From the NCBI RefSeq assembly GCF_019145495.1, contig NZ_JAHSTU010000002.1, positions 1-64,000 on the forward strand: a stretch of DNA of 64,000 nt, read 5' to 3'. Every line of letters starts with the position of its first letter. Position 1 is the stretch's first letter. This DNA is from Pseudomonas azerbaijanoccidentalis. GTDB taxonomy: Bacteria > Pseudomonadota > Gammaproteobacteria > Pseudomonadales > Pseudomonadaceae. Below, piece after piece: positions 54,345 to 63,738 of this stretch. The notes below the pieces were generated by a model that had not been told where the DNA came from, did no database searches, and saw nothing but the letters and a program-made list of their open reading frames with translations. The position numbers were made by a program, and so were the translations under genes.

Positions 54345-56579
54345 TTATTGATTGACGAGCGGCGGATCGCGCCAGAACCGCCGGTCCTGACGCATCGAGC
54401 GTGCAGGTTCAAACCGTCCCAATTGCAGATGAATGGCGCCTTGCTGCGCACTGTCGTGGATTTTAATGCCGCGCTTGCGATAACGCGCCACGACCGTTGG
54501 ATGCGGGTGGCCGAATGAGTTGCCATGCCCGCGCGAGATCAGCACCGCTTTGGGTTGCAAGCCCTTGAGCAGCGCCATCGACGACGAGCTGCGACTGCCA
54601 TGATGCGGTGCCTGCAACCAATCGGTGGGTACAGCCAATGGACTGTCGAGCAATGATCGCTCGGCAGCGGCATCGATATCACCGGTCAGCAGCAACCGTT
54701 CGCCATTGGCCTGGATCTGCAAGACACAGGACTTTTGGTTGCTGTCACCGGCTGACGACCATTGCCAGAGCCCGAACTGAACGCCGTCCCAGATCCATTG
54801 CCGGTCGGTTTCACAGGCCTGGGCTTGCAACTCGACAGGCAGCGCCGCCGGGTCGCCACTGATGACACGCTTGACCGGCACCCCTTTGGCAACCGCGCGG
54901 GCACCGCCGGCGTGGTCGGCGTCAGCGTGGCTGATCAGCATCAGGTCGAGTTCTTTCACCCCCAGTTTGCGTAACGACGGCAGCACCACCCGCTCGCCCA
55001 GGTCGAAATCACCGAAACGCGGGCCCGTGTCATACAACAGCGTGTGATGGCGAGTGCGCACCAGGATCGCCAGGCCTTGGCCGACATCCAGTTGCCAGAT
55101 GTCGGCGATGGCTTCCGGCAGCTCTGCCTTCGGTGGAAACACCAGCATCAGCAACATCGGCCATCCCAATGGGCGCATGGGTACGCCTCGGGGCAACAAT
55201 AAAAGAACGGCCCCCGTGGCGCCCACACACCAGACCCAGAGCGGCATCGCCATCGGCACCCACGCCGGAACCTGGCCAGCGACCAGCGCCAGCCCCTTGA
55301 ACAATACATCGATCAAACCGCCCGCCAGCCACAGCAGGCCTTCGCCCACGTACGGCAGCGGCAACAATGCTGTGCCGAGCAAGGCGGGAGGCAGCACCAC
55401 CAGACTGATCCACGGCACCGCCAGCAAGTTGACCAGCGGCCCGCTGACACTGATCGGCAACCCCAGCACCAGCAGCAATGGCAACAAGCCAATTGCGATC
55501 AGCCATTGGGCGCGAGTCCAGGTTTGCCACCAGCGCCAAGGCCCCAAGCGACCGCCAAAGGTAAAGATCAACACCGCGACTGCCGCGAAGGACAACCAGA
55601 ACCCCGGCTGCAAACTGGCCAACGGGTCCAACAGCAACACACCGTTGAGCGCCAGCAACAGTGGCCACCAGGCACCGAGGTGACGAAAACGCAGGCGCCA
55701 CAGCAGGACCAACCCGATCATCAAACAGGCTCGACGCACCGGAACGTCGAACCCGGCCAGCAAGCCGTAACCGAGGGCCGCTGCGAACGCCAGACCACAG
55801 GCCCACGGCAGCCACGGCAGACGGCTTGGCCACAGACCATAGCGGGCCAGACCGGCGATCAGCAGGTACACGACACCCGCCAGCAAACCGATGTGTTGCC
55901 CGGAAATCACCAACAGGTGCACGGTGCCGGTGTCTTGCAGCACTTGCCAGTCTTCGCGGCTGAGCCCGCCGCCATCCCCCAACACTAACGCTGCCAACGC
56001 ACCTGTTCGGCCCTGAGCATCCACCGCCAGCAATCGTTGGCGGATACCGTCGCGCCAAGCCCATCGTGCCTCCGCCAGTCGCTCACCGTCCTTGACCGTG
56101 CCTGTTGCCCCGATGCGTTGCGCCAGTAGCCAGGCCTCGTAGTCGAATGCCTGCGGGTTGAGCAAACCGACGGGCCTCTTCAATTTGACCGCCAAGCGCC
56201 AGCGCTCGCCGCTTTTCACCGGTGGACCGTCATACCAGGCCAGCCGCATGAGCGAGGGCACTTTCGCGTGTCGCGAAGTAGCCTGCGCCAACTCAAACCG
56301 CACAACCGCTTCACCGTTCTCGGGCAACCCTGTCACCCGCCCTTCGACCCAGCGAGTTTCACCGTCCAGGCCCAACGCTAACCTGTCATCCAGCGCCCAC
56401 TGGGCCTGCGCGCAGGCCCAACTCAAACCGAACAGGAAAAACGCCAGCGGATACGTTCGAAACGGCAACAACATCAACCCCAAGACCGGCATCAACAGCA
56501 ATAACCCGACCGGCGGCAATGCCGGTAAAAAACGCAAGGCCAACAAACCCAGCCCCAGCGCCATCATCCCTGTGCGCAT
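54345..56579 (-). CDS. comEC: ComEC/Rec2-type competence and DNA uptake channel
   Basis: 744 residues. It has the DUF4131-type N-terminal part, the competence membrane domain with many helices, and a C-terminal metallo-beta-lactamase fold with HADADH (about residues 560-565). The family moves single-stranded DNA through the inner membrane. The ATG at 56579 has AAGGA 7 nt upstream; an ATG at 56612 gives a longer protein but no ribosome binding site. No other competence genes are near. Confidence 0.92.
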   Translation of the reverse strand: MRTGMMALGLGLLALRFLPALPPVGLLLLMPVLGLMLLPFRTYPLAFFLFGLSWACAQAQWALDDRLALGLDGETRWVEGRVTGLPENGEAVVRFELAQATSRHAKVPSLMRLAWYDGPPVKSGERWRLAVKLKRPVGLLNPQAFDYEAWLLAQRIGATGTVKDGERLAEARWAWRDGIRQRLLAVDAQGRTGALAALVLGDGGGLSREDWQVLQDTGTVHLLVISGQHIGLLAGVVYLLIAGLARYGLWPSRLPWLPWACGLAFAAALGYGLLAGFDVPVRRACLMIGLVLLWRLRFRHLGAWWPLLLALNGVLLLDPLASLQPGFWLSFAAVAVLIFTFGGRLGPWRWWQTWTRAQWLIAIGLLPLLLVLGLPISVSGPLVNLLAVPWISLVVLPPALLGTALLPLPYVGEGLLWLAGGLIDVLFKGLALVAGQVPAWVPMAMPLWVWCVGATGAVLLLLPRGVPMRPLGWPMLLMLVFPPKAELPEAIADIWQLDVGQGLAILVRTRHHTLLYDTGPRFGDFDLGERVVLPSLRKLGVKELDLMLISHADADHAGGARAVAKGVPVKRVISGDPAALPVELQAQACETDRQWIWDGVQFGLWQWSSAGDSNQKSCVLQIQANGERLLLTGDIDAAAERSLLDSPLAVPTDWLQAPHHGSRSSSSMALLKGLQPKAVLISRGHGNSFGHPHPTVVARYRKRGIKIHDSAQQGAIHLQLGRFEPARSMRQDRRFWRDPPLVNQ

Positions 56580-56715
56580 AAGCCCGTCCTTGAGAGTCCC
56601 GAACTTAGGCATAGACGCCCGGGCGCACGGTCGTCGTTATCAATTGTCACAAAGTCTGAATGGGCGCTTCATAGAATCCAGACATACTTGCCGCCTTGAC
56701 CGACCGAGAAGCCTT

Positions 56716-57231
56716 ATGCCCCGGCGATTATTCAAACGTTACATGCCAGACCCGACCAGCATCAGGGAACACAAATCCTTACGCTTTCTCGGCAAACTGC
56801 TGCATGACCCGAACCTCTGGCACCTCAATCGCCACTCCGTCGCACGGGCCATGGCGGTGGGTTTGTTCGCGGCATTCCTGCCCATTCCCTTGCAGATGTT
56901 ACTGGCCGCTGCCCTGGCCATCGTGGTGCGCGGCAACATGCCGATAGCCGTGAGCCTGGTCTGGCTGACCAATCCGATCACCATGCCAGCGGTGTTCTTT
57001 TGCACTTATCAGACGGGGGCGTGGTTGTTGGACGTTCCTGCACGGCATTTGCCGGATGAGTTGACCTGGGAATGGATCAGCGGCGAGCTCTCGACCTTGT
57101 GGCAGCCGTTTTTGCTGGGGTCGGTGGTGACGGGGTTGGTGTTGGGGGCTTTGGCTTATTGTCTGGTGATGATGTATTGGCGGTGGTGGGTGGCGCGGCA
57201 GTGGCGGCGGCGTAAGCAGAGTCGGATGTGA
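56716..57231 (+). CDS. DUF2062-domain membrane protein
   Basis: 171 residues starting at the ATG at 56716. The DUF2062 region (HSVARAMAVGLFAAFLPIPLQ and then ANMPIAVSL-type helices) has about three membrane segments. The function is unknown; the gene is commonly next to comEC in Pseudomonas, divergent as here. It ends in a very basic stretch (RQWRRRKQSRM). Confidence 0.88.
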   Translation: MPRRLFKRYMPDPTSIREHKSLRFLGKLLHDPNLWHLNRHSVARAMAVGLFAAFLPIPLQMLLAAALAIVVRGNMPIAVSLVWLTNPITMPAVFFCTYQTGAWLLDVPARHLPDELTWEWISGELSTLWQPFLLGSVVTGLVLGALAYCLVMMYWRWWVARQWRRRKQSRM

Positions 57232-57258
57232 TTGGCGGTTTTTGGGGTTTTGATTGTG

Positions 57259-57470
57259 TACATATCCGTTGCTGCGGCAACGGCTGCTAAGGGTTCCGCC
57301 CTTACGGCGGGTCACTTGGAAGAGCGGAACGCCGCCCGGCCCCAAGTAACCAAGGGCTCTTGCCCCTTGCGTTCGGTGCCTCGCTGTGGCTCGGCATGCC
57401 CTCGCTCCGGTCCTACTCCGTGGGCCCGCGAGGCGGCCTACCGGCCGGCCTGACTCTTGAGGCATGCGCG
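57259..57470. repeat. Long dispersed intergenic element beginning TACATATCCGTTGCTGCGG
   Basis: About 210 bp of GC-rich non-coding sequence with local inverted pairs (GTTGCTGCGGCAAC, GGGTTCCGCCC...GGCGGGT, CACTTGG...CCAAGTAACC). I recognise the opening as a sequence that recurs in intergenic regions of fluorescens-group genomes. It lies in the 560-bp gap between the DUF2062 and ABC permease genes. Whether it is a non-autonomous mobile element or a remnant gene I cannot say. Confidence 0.55.
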
Positions 57471-57477
57471 CTTCTCT

Positions 57478-57655
57478 GTAGGAGCTGTCGAGTGCAACGA
57501 GGCTGCGATCTTTTGATGTGATCGCCTCCGCAAGATCAAGTCGGTTGTCAGGCCGCCATCGCGGGCAAGCCCGCTCCCACAGGTATCGAGGACAGCTGCA
57601 AAATCTCGGTCGGCTGTCAAGTTGTCATCGCCAGCAGGCTGGCTCCCACAGAAGA
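57478..57655. repeat. Mosaic of three different REP units
   Basis: In order: a GTAGGAGCTG...GCTGCGATCTTTT unit (about 57478-57518), a GCGGGCAAGCCCGCTCCCACA unit (57558-57585) and a GCCAGCAGGCTGGCTCCCACA unit (57627-57652). Different families occur side by side as singlets rather than as paired copies. The remainder of the gap to 57791 shows further short repeat-like sequence and no gene. Confidence 0.75.
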
Positions 57656-57791
57656 GCAAAGCCGCGTACTCCTCAGCTTTTCACCACTCCACAGGCCGAG
57701 CGTTAGCTCGCCTGCCGCTCTTGATCCACCCTCCCCCTCGGCAGGGGTTCATCCGGGGGTGGGCGCGTAGCGCCGTGCGGCGAAGCCATGA

Positions 57792-58571
57792 TCAGGTCCG
57801 CATCCCCCGCCCACTCACCAACAACCGCGCACAACCAAAATACAAAACCACCGTCGCCACCACCATAAAGGCAATCGCCACACTGATCCGAATATCCGAC
57901 ACCCCAAGAATGCCGTAACGGAAGGCGTTAACCATGTGCAACACAGGGTTGGCCAGCGACACGGTCTGCCAGAACGGCGGCAGCAACGTGATCGAATAAA
58001 ACACCCCGCCCAGATAGGTCAACGGCGTCAGCACAAACGTCGGGATGATCGAAATGTCATCGAAGTTGCGCGCAAACACAGCGTTGATGAAACCCAACAG
58101 CGAGAAAATCGTCGCCGTCAGCACCACCACCAACACAGTCACCCCCAGGTGATGCACCTGCAAATGAGTGAAGAACAACGACAACAACGTCACGATGATC
58201 CCGACCATCAACCCGCGCAGCACGCCGCCCAGGGTGTAGCCGATCAGAATGGTGTGCGGTGAAACCGGCGAGACCATCAGTTCTTCGATGGAGCGCTGGA
58301 ACTTGCTGCCAAAGAAACTCGAAACCACGTTGCCGTAGGAGTTGGTGATCACCGACATCATGATCAGCCCCGGCACGATGTACTCCATGTAAGTGAAGCC
58401 ACCCATGTCGCCGATCTGCCGACCGATCAGGTTGCCGAAAATCACGAAGTACAGAACCATCGTAATGGCCGGCGGCAGCAGGGTCTGCGGCCAGATCCGG
58501 GTAAAGCGCCGGACTTCACGGTAAACGATGGTGTTGAGGGCAACGAGGTTGGGTTGCAGCTCGGAACTCAT
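57792..58571 (-). CDS. ABC exporter permease, YadH/ABC-2 type
   Basis: 259 residues with about six hydrophobic helices and the ABC-2 conserved stretch (FGNLIGRQIGDMGGFTYMEYIVPGL). It pairs with the ATPase at 58568, overlapping by 4 bp. Together they resemble E. coli YadG/YadH, a drug or polysaccharide export pair of unknown substrate. Confidence 0.9.
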   Translation of the reverse strand: MSSELQPNLVALNTIVYREVRRFTRIWPQTLLPPAITMVLYFVIFGNLIGRQIGDMGGFTYMEYIVPGLIMMSVITNSYGNVVSSFFGSKFQRSIEELMVSPVSPHTILIGYTLGGVLRGLMVGIIVTLLSLFFTHLQVHHLGVTVLVVVLTATIFSLLGFINAVFARNFDDISIIPTFVLTPLTYLGGVFYSITLLPPFWQTVSLANPVLHMVNAFRYGILGVSDIRISVAIAFMVVATVVLYFGCARLLVSGRGMRT

Positions 58572-59500
58572 ACCGCCACCTTCGACAGATTTTTCTCCAC
58601 CAGGGACACGAACAGCTCCTCAAGGCGATTGGTTTTATTGCGCAGGCTCAGCACTTCAATGTTTTGCTGCGCAAGCTGAGTGAACAACGCGGTGATCCCC
58701 ATGGACTTGTCGACCTGGACTTCCAGGGTATGGCCATCGAGCAACCGTGATGGATAGCCGAGCAATTGCGGTGGCGCGCTCAGGCTGTTCTTCAAGTCCA
58801 GCAGGAAGGTCTCGACGTGTAGTTGGCCGAGCAACTGCTTCATGCTGGTGTTCTCGACAATGGTGCCGTGGTCGATGATGCCGATGTTGCGGCACAACTG
58901 TTCAGCCTCTTCCAGATAGTGCGTGGTGAGGATGATGGTGATGCCTTTCTGGTTCAGTTCGGTGAGGAAGGTCCACATCGAGCGACGCAGCTCGATGTCC
59001 ACGCCGGCAGTCGGTTCGTCGAGGATCAACAGACGCGGTTCGTGAACCAGCGCACGGGCGATCATCAAGCGGCGCTTCATGCCGCCGGACAGCGAACGCG
59101 ACGGCACATCGCGCTTGTCCCACAAACCGAGCTGGGTCAGGTATTGCTCGGCGCGCTCCTTGGCCACTTTCGGCGGGATGCCGTAGTAACCAGCCTGGGT
59201 CACGACAATGTCGAAGGTCTTTTCAAACTGATTGAAATTGAATTCCTGCGGCACCACGCCGATGGAGCGCTTGAGCTGCGCAGGATTCTTGTCCAGGTCG
59301 TGACCGAAGATATTCACCGTACCGCTGGTCTTGTTCACCAGGGTCGAAAGAATGCCGATGGTCGTGGATTTGCCGGCGCCGTTGGGGCCGAGCAAGGCGA
59401 AGAAGTCACCTTCGGCGACATCCAGATCGATACCACTCAAGGCCTGGAAACCGTTGCCGTAGGTTTTGGTTAGCTGCCGGATGGACAGAGCGGAACTCAT
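58568..59500 (-). CDS. ABC exporter ATP-binding protein, YadG-like
   Basis: 310 residues: Walker A GPNGAGKST (about residues 39-47), signature SLSGGMKRR, Walker B LLILDEPTAGVD, and a longer C-terminal regulatory stretch as in ABC-2 ATPases. It is first of the two-gene unit with the permease. The substrate is unknown. Confidence 0.93.
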   Translation of the reverse strand: MSSALSIRQLTKTYGNGFQALSGIDLDVAEGDFFALLGPNGAGKSTTIGILSTLVNKTSGTVNIFGHDLDKNPAQLKRSIGVVPQEFNFNQFEKTFDIVVTQAGYYGIPPKVAKERAEQYLTQLGLWDKRDVPSRSLSGGMKRRLMIARALVHEPRLLILDEPTAGVDIELRRSMWTFLTELNQKGITIILTTHYLEEAEQLCRNIGIIDHGTIVENTSMKQLLGQLHVETFLLDLKNSLSAPPQLLGYPSRLLDGHTLEVQVDKSMGITALFTQLAQQNIEVLSLRNKTNRLEELFVSLVEKNLSKVAV

Positions 59501-59632
59501 ATCGGATTACGCACCAAGAAGGGAAGAAAGAGATAAATATGGGCGGGCGGCGAGCAATGCAACCGCGGCGCACGAGCGCAATGGTGCTTGTCGCCGCCAC
59601 ACAAGTACAGTCAAGTGTGTCGATAGTGAGTA

Positions 59633-60256
59633 TTAAGTCAACGCGGTCATAACCGCTTTCTGATAGGCCGGACGCTGTTTCAACCGCGCGTACCAGGCCT
59701 GAAGATGTGGCAACGGCGCACGCTCGATCGGCATCTCGAACCAGGCATAAATAAAACTGCCCAGTGGAATGTCGCCCATGCCGATCTCGTCGCCCGACAG
59801 GTACGGTTTGGTCGCCAACGCCTGATCGGCCATTGCCAGCAGGCCTTCGCATTCTTTGATTGCTGCCTTAATCGCAGGCCAATCCTGCTGATCGGCCGGA
59901 GTGCGTAGCACGCCCCAGAACACGGTGCGGAACGGGCTGGCGAAACTGGAGGTGGTCCAGTCCATCCATTTGTCAGCGGTGGCGCGCGCTTGCAGGTCCG
60001 ACGGATACCACGCGGTATCCGCCGCATGTCTGGCCATCAGGTAACGCACGATGGCGTTGGATTCCCACAACACAAAACCGTCGTCTTCAATCACCGGAAC
60101 GCGCCCATTGGGGTTCATGGCGCGGTATTCGGGCGTATCGACAACACCAAAGGCACCACCGGCATCGATGGCTTCATAAGCCAGCCCCAACTCCTCGGCG
60201 GCCCACAATGGTTTTCTGACATTCGATGAATTTTTCCGACCCCAGATCTTCAGCAT
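59633..60256 (-). CDS. Glutathione S-transferase family protein
   Basis: 207 residues with a thioredoxin-like N-terminal domain (LKIWGRKNSSNVRK... start and the VIEDDGFVLWESNAIVRYL motif, which contains the glutathione gamma-glutamyl site ES) and a helical C-terminal domain. Detoxification or glutathione-dependent isomerisation is possible; the substrate is not readable. Confidence 0.92.
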   Translation of the reverse strand: MLKIWGRKNSSNVRKPLWAAEELGLAYEAIDAGGAFGVVDTPEYRAMNPNGRVPVIEDDGFVLWESNAIVRYLMARHAADTAWYPSDLQARATADKWMDWTTSSFASPFRTVFWGVLRTPADQQDWPAIKAAIKECEGLLAMADQALATKPYLSGDEIGMGDIPLGSFIYAWFEMPIERAPLPHLQAWYARLKQRPAYQKAVMTALT

Positions 60257-60299
60257 GACCGCCTCTCGATTGATGAATGCGCAGGCAGCATACGCCGGA

Positions 60300-60959
60300 T
60301 CAGGCGCGACTCAAATCGCTCTGCATGTCGCCCAACAGTGGCGACAGTTGTTCGCCGAACAGATGCGGATAGCACTTTTCCAGGTGCTCGAAAAAGAACG
60401 CCTCAGGCACATCGGCAAACTGGCCGTGATCGACGAGGTACTCCATCAGCTTCTCGCCATGGCGATTGAACGGGTGGAAAACACTGTCGTTGATGCCATC
60501 GAATTCCAGCGGCGCCACATTGAACAGCTCGCAAAGTTTCTGGTTGAACGCGGGGGTCGCTTTGACCCAGCGATCCTGCAGATAGAACTCGGTGTAGCCG
60601 TGCATGGCGAACATGTCGCTCTTGAGCAGTTCGAGCAGGCGCGGCGTCGACAAATGATTGCGCACGTCCGCCAGGCCGATCCGCGCCGGGATGCCGCAAT
60701 GTCGCGCGGCTCCGGCGAGCAACGTGGCTTTGGGTACGCAGTAACTCTCCCCCGTGGCCAGCGCGTAGCTGCCGCACAGGGTCTGCGGGTCGCGGCTGAA
60801 GGTGTAGGGGTTGTAGCGCACCGCTTCGCGCACGGCATAGTAGAGGCTGATCGCTTGCTCGATCGGATCGCGACTGCTGCCACGGTGTTTTTCGGCGAAC
60901 TCCACCACCGAGGGGTGGTCACTATCGATGAAGCGGCCGGGGCTCAGATACTCGTGCAT
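60300..60959 (-). CDS. Transglutaminase-like superfamily protein
   Basis: 219 residues from the ATG at 60959 (AGGAG upstream; the longer frame beyond it has no such site). The catalytic cysteine region is GESYCVPKATLLAGAARHCG (about residue 77), followed by a histidine (MHGYTEFYL) and a likely aspartate, giving a Cys-His-Asp triad. Members act as proteases or amidases or are adaptor domains; the role here is unknown. Confidence 0.88.
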   Translation of the reverse strand: MHEYLSPGRFIDSDHPSVVEFAEKHRGSSRDPIEQAISLYYAVREAVRYNPYTFSRDPQTLCGSYALATGESYCVPKATLLAGAARHCGIPARIGLADVRNHLSTPRLLELLKSDMFAMHGYTEFYLQDRWVKATPAFNQKLCELFNVAPLEFDGINDSVFHPFNRHGEKLMEYLVDHGQFADVPEAFFFEHLEKCYPHLFGEQLSPLLGDMQSDLSRA

Positions 60960-61207
60960 GCGCGAAATCTCCTGGGGAAGCCTCGAGTCTAACGAGAGGT
61001 TCAGCACAGAGATAACGACGTTTCGGCCAAACATGGGCGCTTAGCCGCCCGTTCAATGAACGTTTTCCCAGGCCTGTTGCCAACCGGACCTACAGAAATC
61101 ATCCGGGATTTCCCACGATTTCAATCACCTCGCTCCGACCACCCCGTTTTGCGGATGCCGTCTAAGCTCTGTGGGTTGGCTCGCCCTGGTTTCACGGAGG
61201 ATTAAAT

Positions 61208-63655
61208 ATGCTGCTGTTGTGGATACTGGTTCTGGTTGTCGGGATCGCTTATTTAGCCCACCGTCGCATCTCGCCCCTGCCTGCCCTGGGCATCGTGGCT
61301 GTCTACCTGCTGGCTATGGGCATCTTCAGTCACGCGCCGGGTTGGTTGCTGGTGATTTTCTGGGTGTTGCTCGCTGTGGTGGCTGCACCATTATTACTGC
61401 CGGACCTGCGTCGCAAATTCTTCAGCGCGCCGATGTTCAACTGGTTCCAGAAAACCCTGCCGCCCATGTCGCAAACCGAGCGCGACGCCATTGAAGCGGG
61501 CACCGTGTGGTGGGATGGCGAGCTGTTCAGCGGTCGTCCGGACTGGAACAAACTGCTGTCCTATCCCAAGGCGCAATTGAGCGAAGAGGAACAGGCCTTC
61601 ATCGACGGTCCGACTGAAGAGCTGTGCGCCATGGTCAGTGACTATCAGATCGGTCAAACCATGGACCTGCCGGCCGAGGCCTGGGCGTACATCAAGGAAC
61701 ACGGTTTTTTTGCCCTGATCATTCCCAAGGAATTTGGCGGCAAGGGCTTCTCGGCGTATGCCCACTCGCAAGTGGCGATGAAACTGGCCAGCCACAGCGG
61801 CGACCTCGCGTCCACCGTGATGGTCCCCAACTCCCTCGGCCCGGCTGAACTGCTGCTGCACTACGGCACCGACGAACAACGCAACCACTACCTGCCACGC
61901 CTGGCACGCGGCGACGAAATCCCGTGCTTCGCCCTCACCGGCCCCTTGGCCGGCTCCGATGCTGGCGGCATGCCCGACACCGGGGTGATCTGCAAAGGTG
62001 AATGGGAAGGTCAGGAAACCCTCGGTCTGCGCCTGAACTGGGAAAAGCGCTACATCACGCTCGGCCCGGTGGCCACCCTCCTCGGCCTCGCCTTCAAGGC
62101 GTACGACCCGGATCATCTGCTGGGCGATAAAGAGGACCTGGGCATCAGCCTGGCGCTGATTCCGACCGACATCCCCGGCGTGGAAATCGGTCGTCGTCAC
62201 CTGCCACTGGGCGCAGCGTTCATGAACGGCCCTAACTCCGGCAAAGACGTCTTCATCCCGCTGGAGTTCCTCATCGGGGGCCAGGAAATGCTCGGCAAAG
62301 GCTGGATGATGCTGATGAATTGCCTGTCGGTCGGACGTTCGATTTCCCTTCCCGCCGTTGGCACCGGCATGGCCAAGTTCACCAGCCTGGTGACGGGCCA
62401 GTACGCGCAGATTCGCGAACAGTTCAACGTGCCGATTGCGGCATTTGAAGGCATTCAGGAATCCATGGCCCGCATCGGCGGCAACGCCTGGATGATGGAT
62501 GCCGCGCGGATGCTGACCGCCAATGCGGTGGATCTGGGCGAAAAACCTTCGGTGCTGTCGGCGATTCTCAAGTACCACCTCACCGAGCGGGGCCGCGAGT
62601 GCATCAGCCACGCCATGGATGTGCATGGCGGCAAGGCAATCATTCAAGGACCGAACAATTACCTCGCGCGTAAATGGTGTGGCGCGCCGATTTTCATCAC
62701 CGTGGAAGGCGCAAACATCCTTTCGCGCAACTTGATGATCTTCGGTCAGGGCGCCATTCGCTGCCACCCTTTCGTGCTCAAGGAAATGGCCTTGGCCACC
62801 CGTGAGGACAAGGATCAGGCCCTGACCGAGTTCGATGGCCTGCTGCTCAAACACATCGGTTTTGCCGTCAGCAATGCCGCTAGCACGCTGGTGCTGAACC
62901 TCGGTTTTGGCCACCTGGAACATACGCCGGGCGACAAGCTCAGCCAGGGTTACTTCCGTGCCCTCAACCGTCAGGCTGCCGCATTCGCGCTGCTTGCCGA
63001 TCTGAGCATGATGCTGCTGGGCGGCGAATTGAAACGTCGCGAACGCCTGTCGGCCCGCCTGGGCGACGTGCTTAGCAACATGTACCTGGCCAGCGCCGCG
63101 CTCAAACGCTACAACGACCTTGACGCGCCGGAGTACATGGAGCCGCTGTTTACCTGGGCCATGGAAGAAAGCCTTGGCCAGGCCGAACGGGCCATGGATG
63201 AATTGCTCAACAACTTCCCGAACAAAGTGCTGGCGTGTCTGTTGCGGGTGATCGTGTTCCCGTTTGGCCGCCGCCACAAAGGGCCTTCCGACAAGCTAGG
63301 CGCACAAGTGGCGGCGATTATCGGTCGGGCCAAAGGTGACCCGGCACTGGAGGAATTGCTCCTCGGTTGCTACCGCCCTCAGTCCGAGGAAGATCCGGTC
63401 GGCGCCCTGCAACATGCCAGCAATCTGACGGGCGCTGCACAAGCCCTGCAGAAAAAACTGCATGTGGCGCTCAAGAGCGGTCAAGTCAAACCGGTCGCCG
63501 GTGAACATGTGATCGATGCGGCGCTGGAGGCCGGCGTACTGCAACCGGTGGAAGCGCAAACCCTGCGGGAAGCTGAAGCAGCGAGACGCAAGGTGATCGA
63601 TGTCGATGACTTCGACAAAGAGGAGCTGGCGATAGCACCCGGGAAGGTCCGCTGA
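61208..63655 (+). CDS. fadE: Long-chain acyl-CoA dehydrogenase, FadE type
   Basis: 815 residues, the size of the FadE family rather than of small acyl-CoA dehydrogenases. Two to three N-terminal membrane helices (LLLWILVLVVGIAYLAHRR and AIVAVYLLAMGIFS-like segments) are followed by the dehydrogenase core: YAHSQVAMKLASHSG and FALTGPLAGSDAGG (flavin/substrate loop), DVHGGKAIIQGPNNYLAR (catalytic domain) and a C-terminal extension. It performs the first oxidation of beta-oxidation and feeds ETF, whose oxidoreductase begins the window. GGAGG precedes the start at 61208. Confidence 0.95.
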   Translation: MLLLWILVLVVGIAYLAHRRISPLPALGIVAVYLLAMGIFSHAPGWLLVIFWVLLAVVAAPLLLPDLRRKFFSAPMFNWFQKTLPPMSQTERDAIEAGTVWWDGELFSGRPDWNKLLSYPKAQLSEEEQAFIDGPTEELCAMVSDYQIGQTMDLPAEAWAYIKEHGFFALIIPKEFGGKGFSAYAHSQVAMKLASHSGDLASTVMVPNSLGPAELLLHYGTDEQRNHYLPRLARGDEIPCFALTGPLAGSDAGGMPDTGVICKGEWEGQETLGLRLNWEKRYITLGPVATLLGLAFKAYDPDHLLGDKEDLGISLALIPTDIPGVEIGRRHLPLGAAFMNGPNSGKDVFIPLEFLIGGQEMLGKGWMMLMNCLSVGRSISLPAVGTGMAKFTSLVTGQYAQIREQFNVPIAAFEGIQESMARIGGNAWMMDAARMLTANAVDLGEKPSVLSAILKYHLTERGRECISHAMDVHGGKAIIQGPNNYLARKWCGAPIFITVEGANILSRNLMIFGQGAIRCHPFVLKEMALATREDKDQALTEFDGLLLKHIGFAVSNAASTLVLNLGFGHLEHTPGDKLSQGYFRALNRQAAAFALLADLSMMLLGGELKRRERLSARLGDVLSNMYLASAALKRYNDLDAPEYMEPLFTWAMEESLGQAERAMDELLNNFPNKVLACLLRVIVFPFGRRHKGPSDKLGAQVAAIIGRAKGDPALEELLLGCYRPQSEEDPVGALQHASNLTGAAQALQKKLHVALKSGQVKPVAGEHVIDAALEAGVLQPVEAQTLREAEAARRKVIDVDDFDKEELAIAPGKVR

Positions 63656-63680
63656 TCAAACCGACCCTGTACACCATGTA

Positions 63681-63719
63681 AAAACGGGCGCGGGGGCTTT
63701 ATACTCCCGCGCCCGTTTT
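63681..63719 (+). terminator. Rho-independent terminator after fadE
   Basis: AAAACGGGCGCGGG pairs with its complement ending GTTTT around an 11-nt loop. It lies only 20 nt before the next start codon (63739), so it may also attenuate that gene. The loop contains TTATACT, which by chance resembles a -10 sequence. Confidence 0.85.
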
Positions 63720-63738
63720 GCTCTTGAGGACTTATCTC

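Noticed and set aside
57232..57791. Small protein gene in the gap after the DUF2062 gene
   Set aside because: Short frames there (up to about 100 codons) overlap repeat elements, lack ribosome binding sites, and resemble no protein I know.
61394..63277. A 627-codon open frame opposite fadE
   Set aside because: Complement of a conserved enzyme; no ribosome binding site or family match.
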